From: a virus
DNA length: 60,634 nt
Strand: one strand, 5' to 3'
Virus record (IMG/VR): IMGVR_UViG_3300033142_002332
Coordinates: 1 to 60,634 of that record
Positions within the stretch are counted from its first letter, which is position 1, and each line of letters begins with the position of its first letter. Position numbers and translations under genes: made by a program. The notes under the pieces were generated by a model. It was not told the DNA's origin, searched no databases, and saw only the letters and a program-made list of their open reading frames with translations. Below, one piece after another: positions 60,552 through 60,634 of the stretch.

Positions 60552-60634
60552 ATGGAAGATAAAAAACAACAAGACTTTTGGAATAAGTATAAAATAGGAA
60601 CTAGAGTCATGTTTTCAACTATATGGCTTATTTT
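60552..60634 (+). CDS. Start of a membrane protein, 3' partial
   Basis: ATG 60552 opens a frame that runs off the window. It reads MEDKKQQDFWNKYKIG then MFSTIWLI, a short polar start entering a hydrophobic stretch. Following an endolysin, it may be a holin, but too little is present. Confidence 0.4.
   Translation, partial: MEDKKQQDFWNKYKIGTRVMFSTIWLI

Noticed and set aside
1-60634. tRNA genes and integrase/attachment sites
   Set aside because: Gaps are short and AT-rich; no cloverleaf or recombinase motif was noticed, though an exhaustive scan was not possible by eye.

Overview
This window is part of the genome of a tailed, contractile-tail bacteriophage (myovirus morphotype) with a strongly AT-rich genome. 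The evidence is direct: a major capsid protein, a contractile tail sheath, a tail tube, a tape-measure protein, a baseplate hub, spike, gp25-like wedge and J-like wedge, and a long run of fibre proteins, nearly all on the plus strand with tight spacing and start-stop overlaps. No integrase, terminase, portal, DNA polymerase or tRNA was seen inside the window; terminase and portal are expected just upstream of position 1. The host cannot be named. Low G+C, an anaerobic ribonucleotide reductase, a chemotaxis methylesterase and two peptidoglycan hydrolases suggest a low-GC, motile, at least facultatively anaerobic bacterium.

Layout. 1-4335: partial trigger-factor-like protein, sigma-region-4-like protein, prohead protease, small structural protein, scaffold-like acidic coiled coil and major capsid protein, closed by a strong terminator. 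4474-7614: anaerobic ribonucleotide reductase nrdD-nrdG; NrdD carries an extra helix-turn-helix/zinc-finger N-terminus. 7727-11741: bifunctional endolysin, then three predicted exported proteins: a seven-bladed WD40 propeller fused to a PKD domain, and a tandem pair of thermonuclease-like proteins, the first of which has lost every catalytic residue. 11762-17622: a small-gene regulatory region with four copies of one promoter/operator/leader repeat (two pointing left, two right) that drive two small membrane proteins, a ParA ATPase and a free-standing CheB methylesterase, followed by small unknown proteins.

17640-27790: beta-rich virion accessory proteins, then head-tail connector and neck candidates. 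28119-40517: sheath, tube, tail chaperone pair, tape measure, baseplate hub and spike, interrupted by a nuclease-methyltransferase fusion, a second DNA methyltransferase and a dCTP deaminase. 40583-43927: an island of damaged genes (truncated phosphoesterase, frameshifted HsdM, frameshifted P63C-domain gene on the opposite strand) inside the baseplate operon. 44000-59752: LysM/gp25 baseplate protein, baseplate J, tail protein I-like and tail fibres. 59784-60634: membrane-anchored coiled-coil (holin-accessory-like), a zinc peptidase endolysin and the start of another membrane protein.

How it fits together: the structural genes form a few long operons; nucleotide metabolism (NrdDG, dCTP deaminase) and three DNA methyltransferases are scattered among them as inserted accessory genes. 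The most unusual parts are the promoter-repeat regulon that places ParA, CheB and two membrane proteins under one operator-like control element, the exported propeller/nuclease/pseudonuclease cassette beside the endolysin, and a peptide motif shared by the prohead protease and the capsid protein. All functional calls come from reading motifs in the translated sequence; no database search was run.
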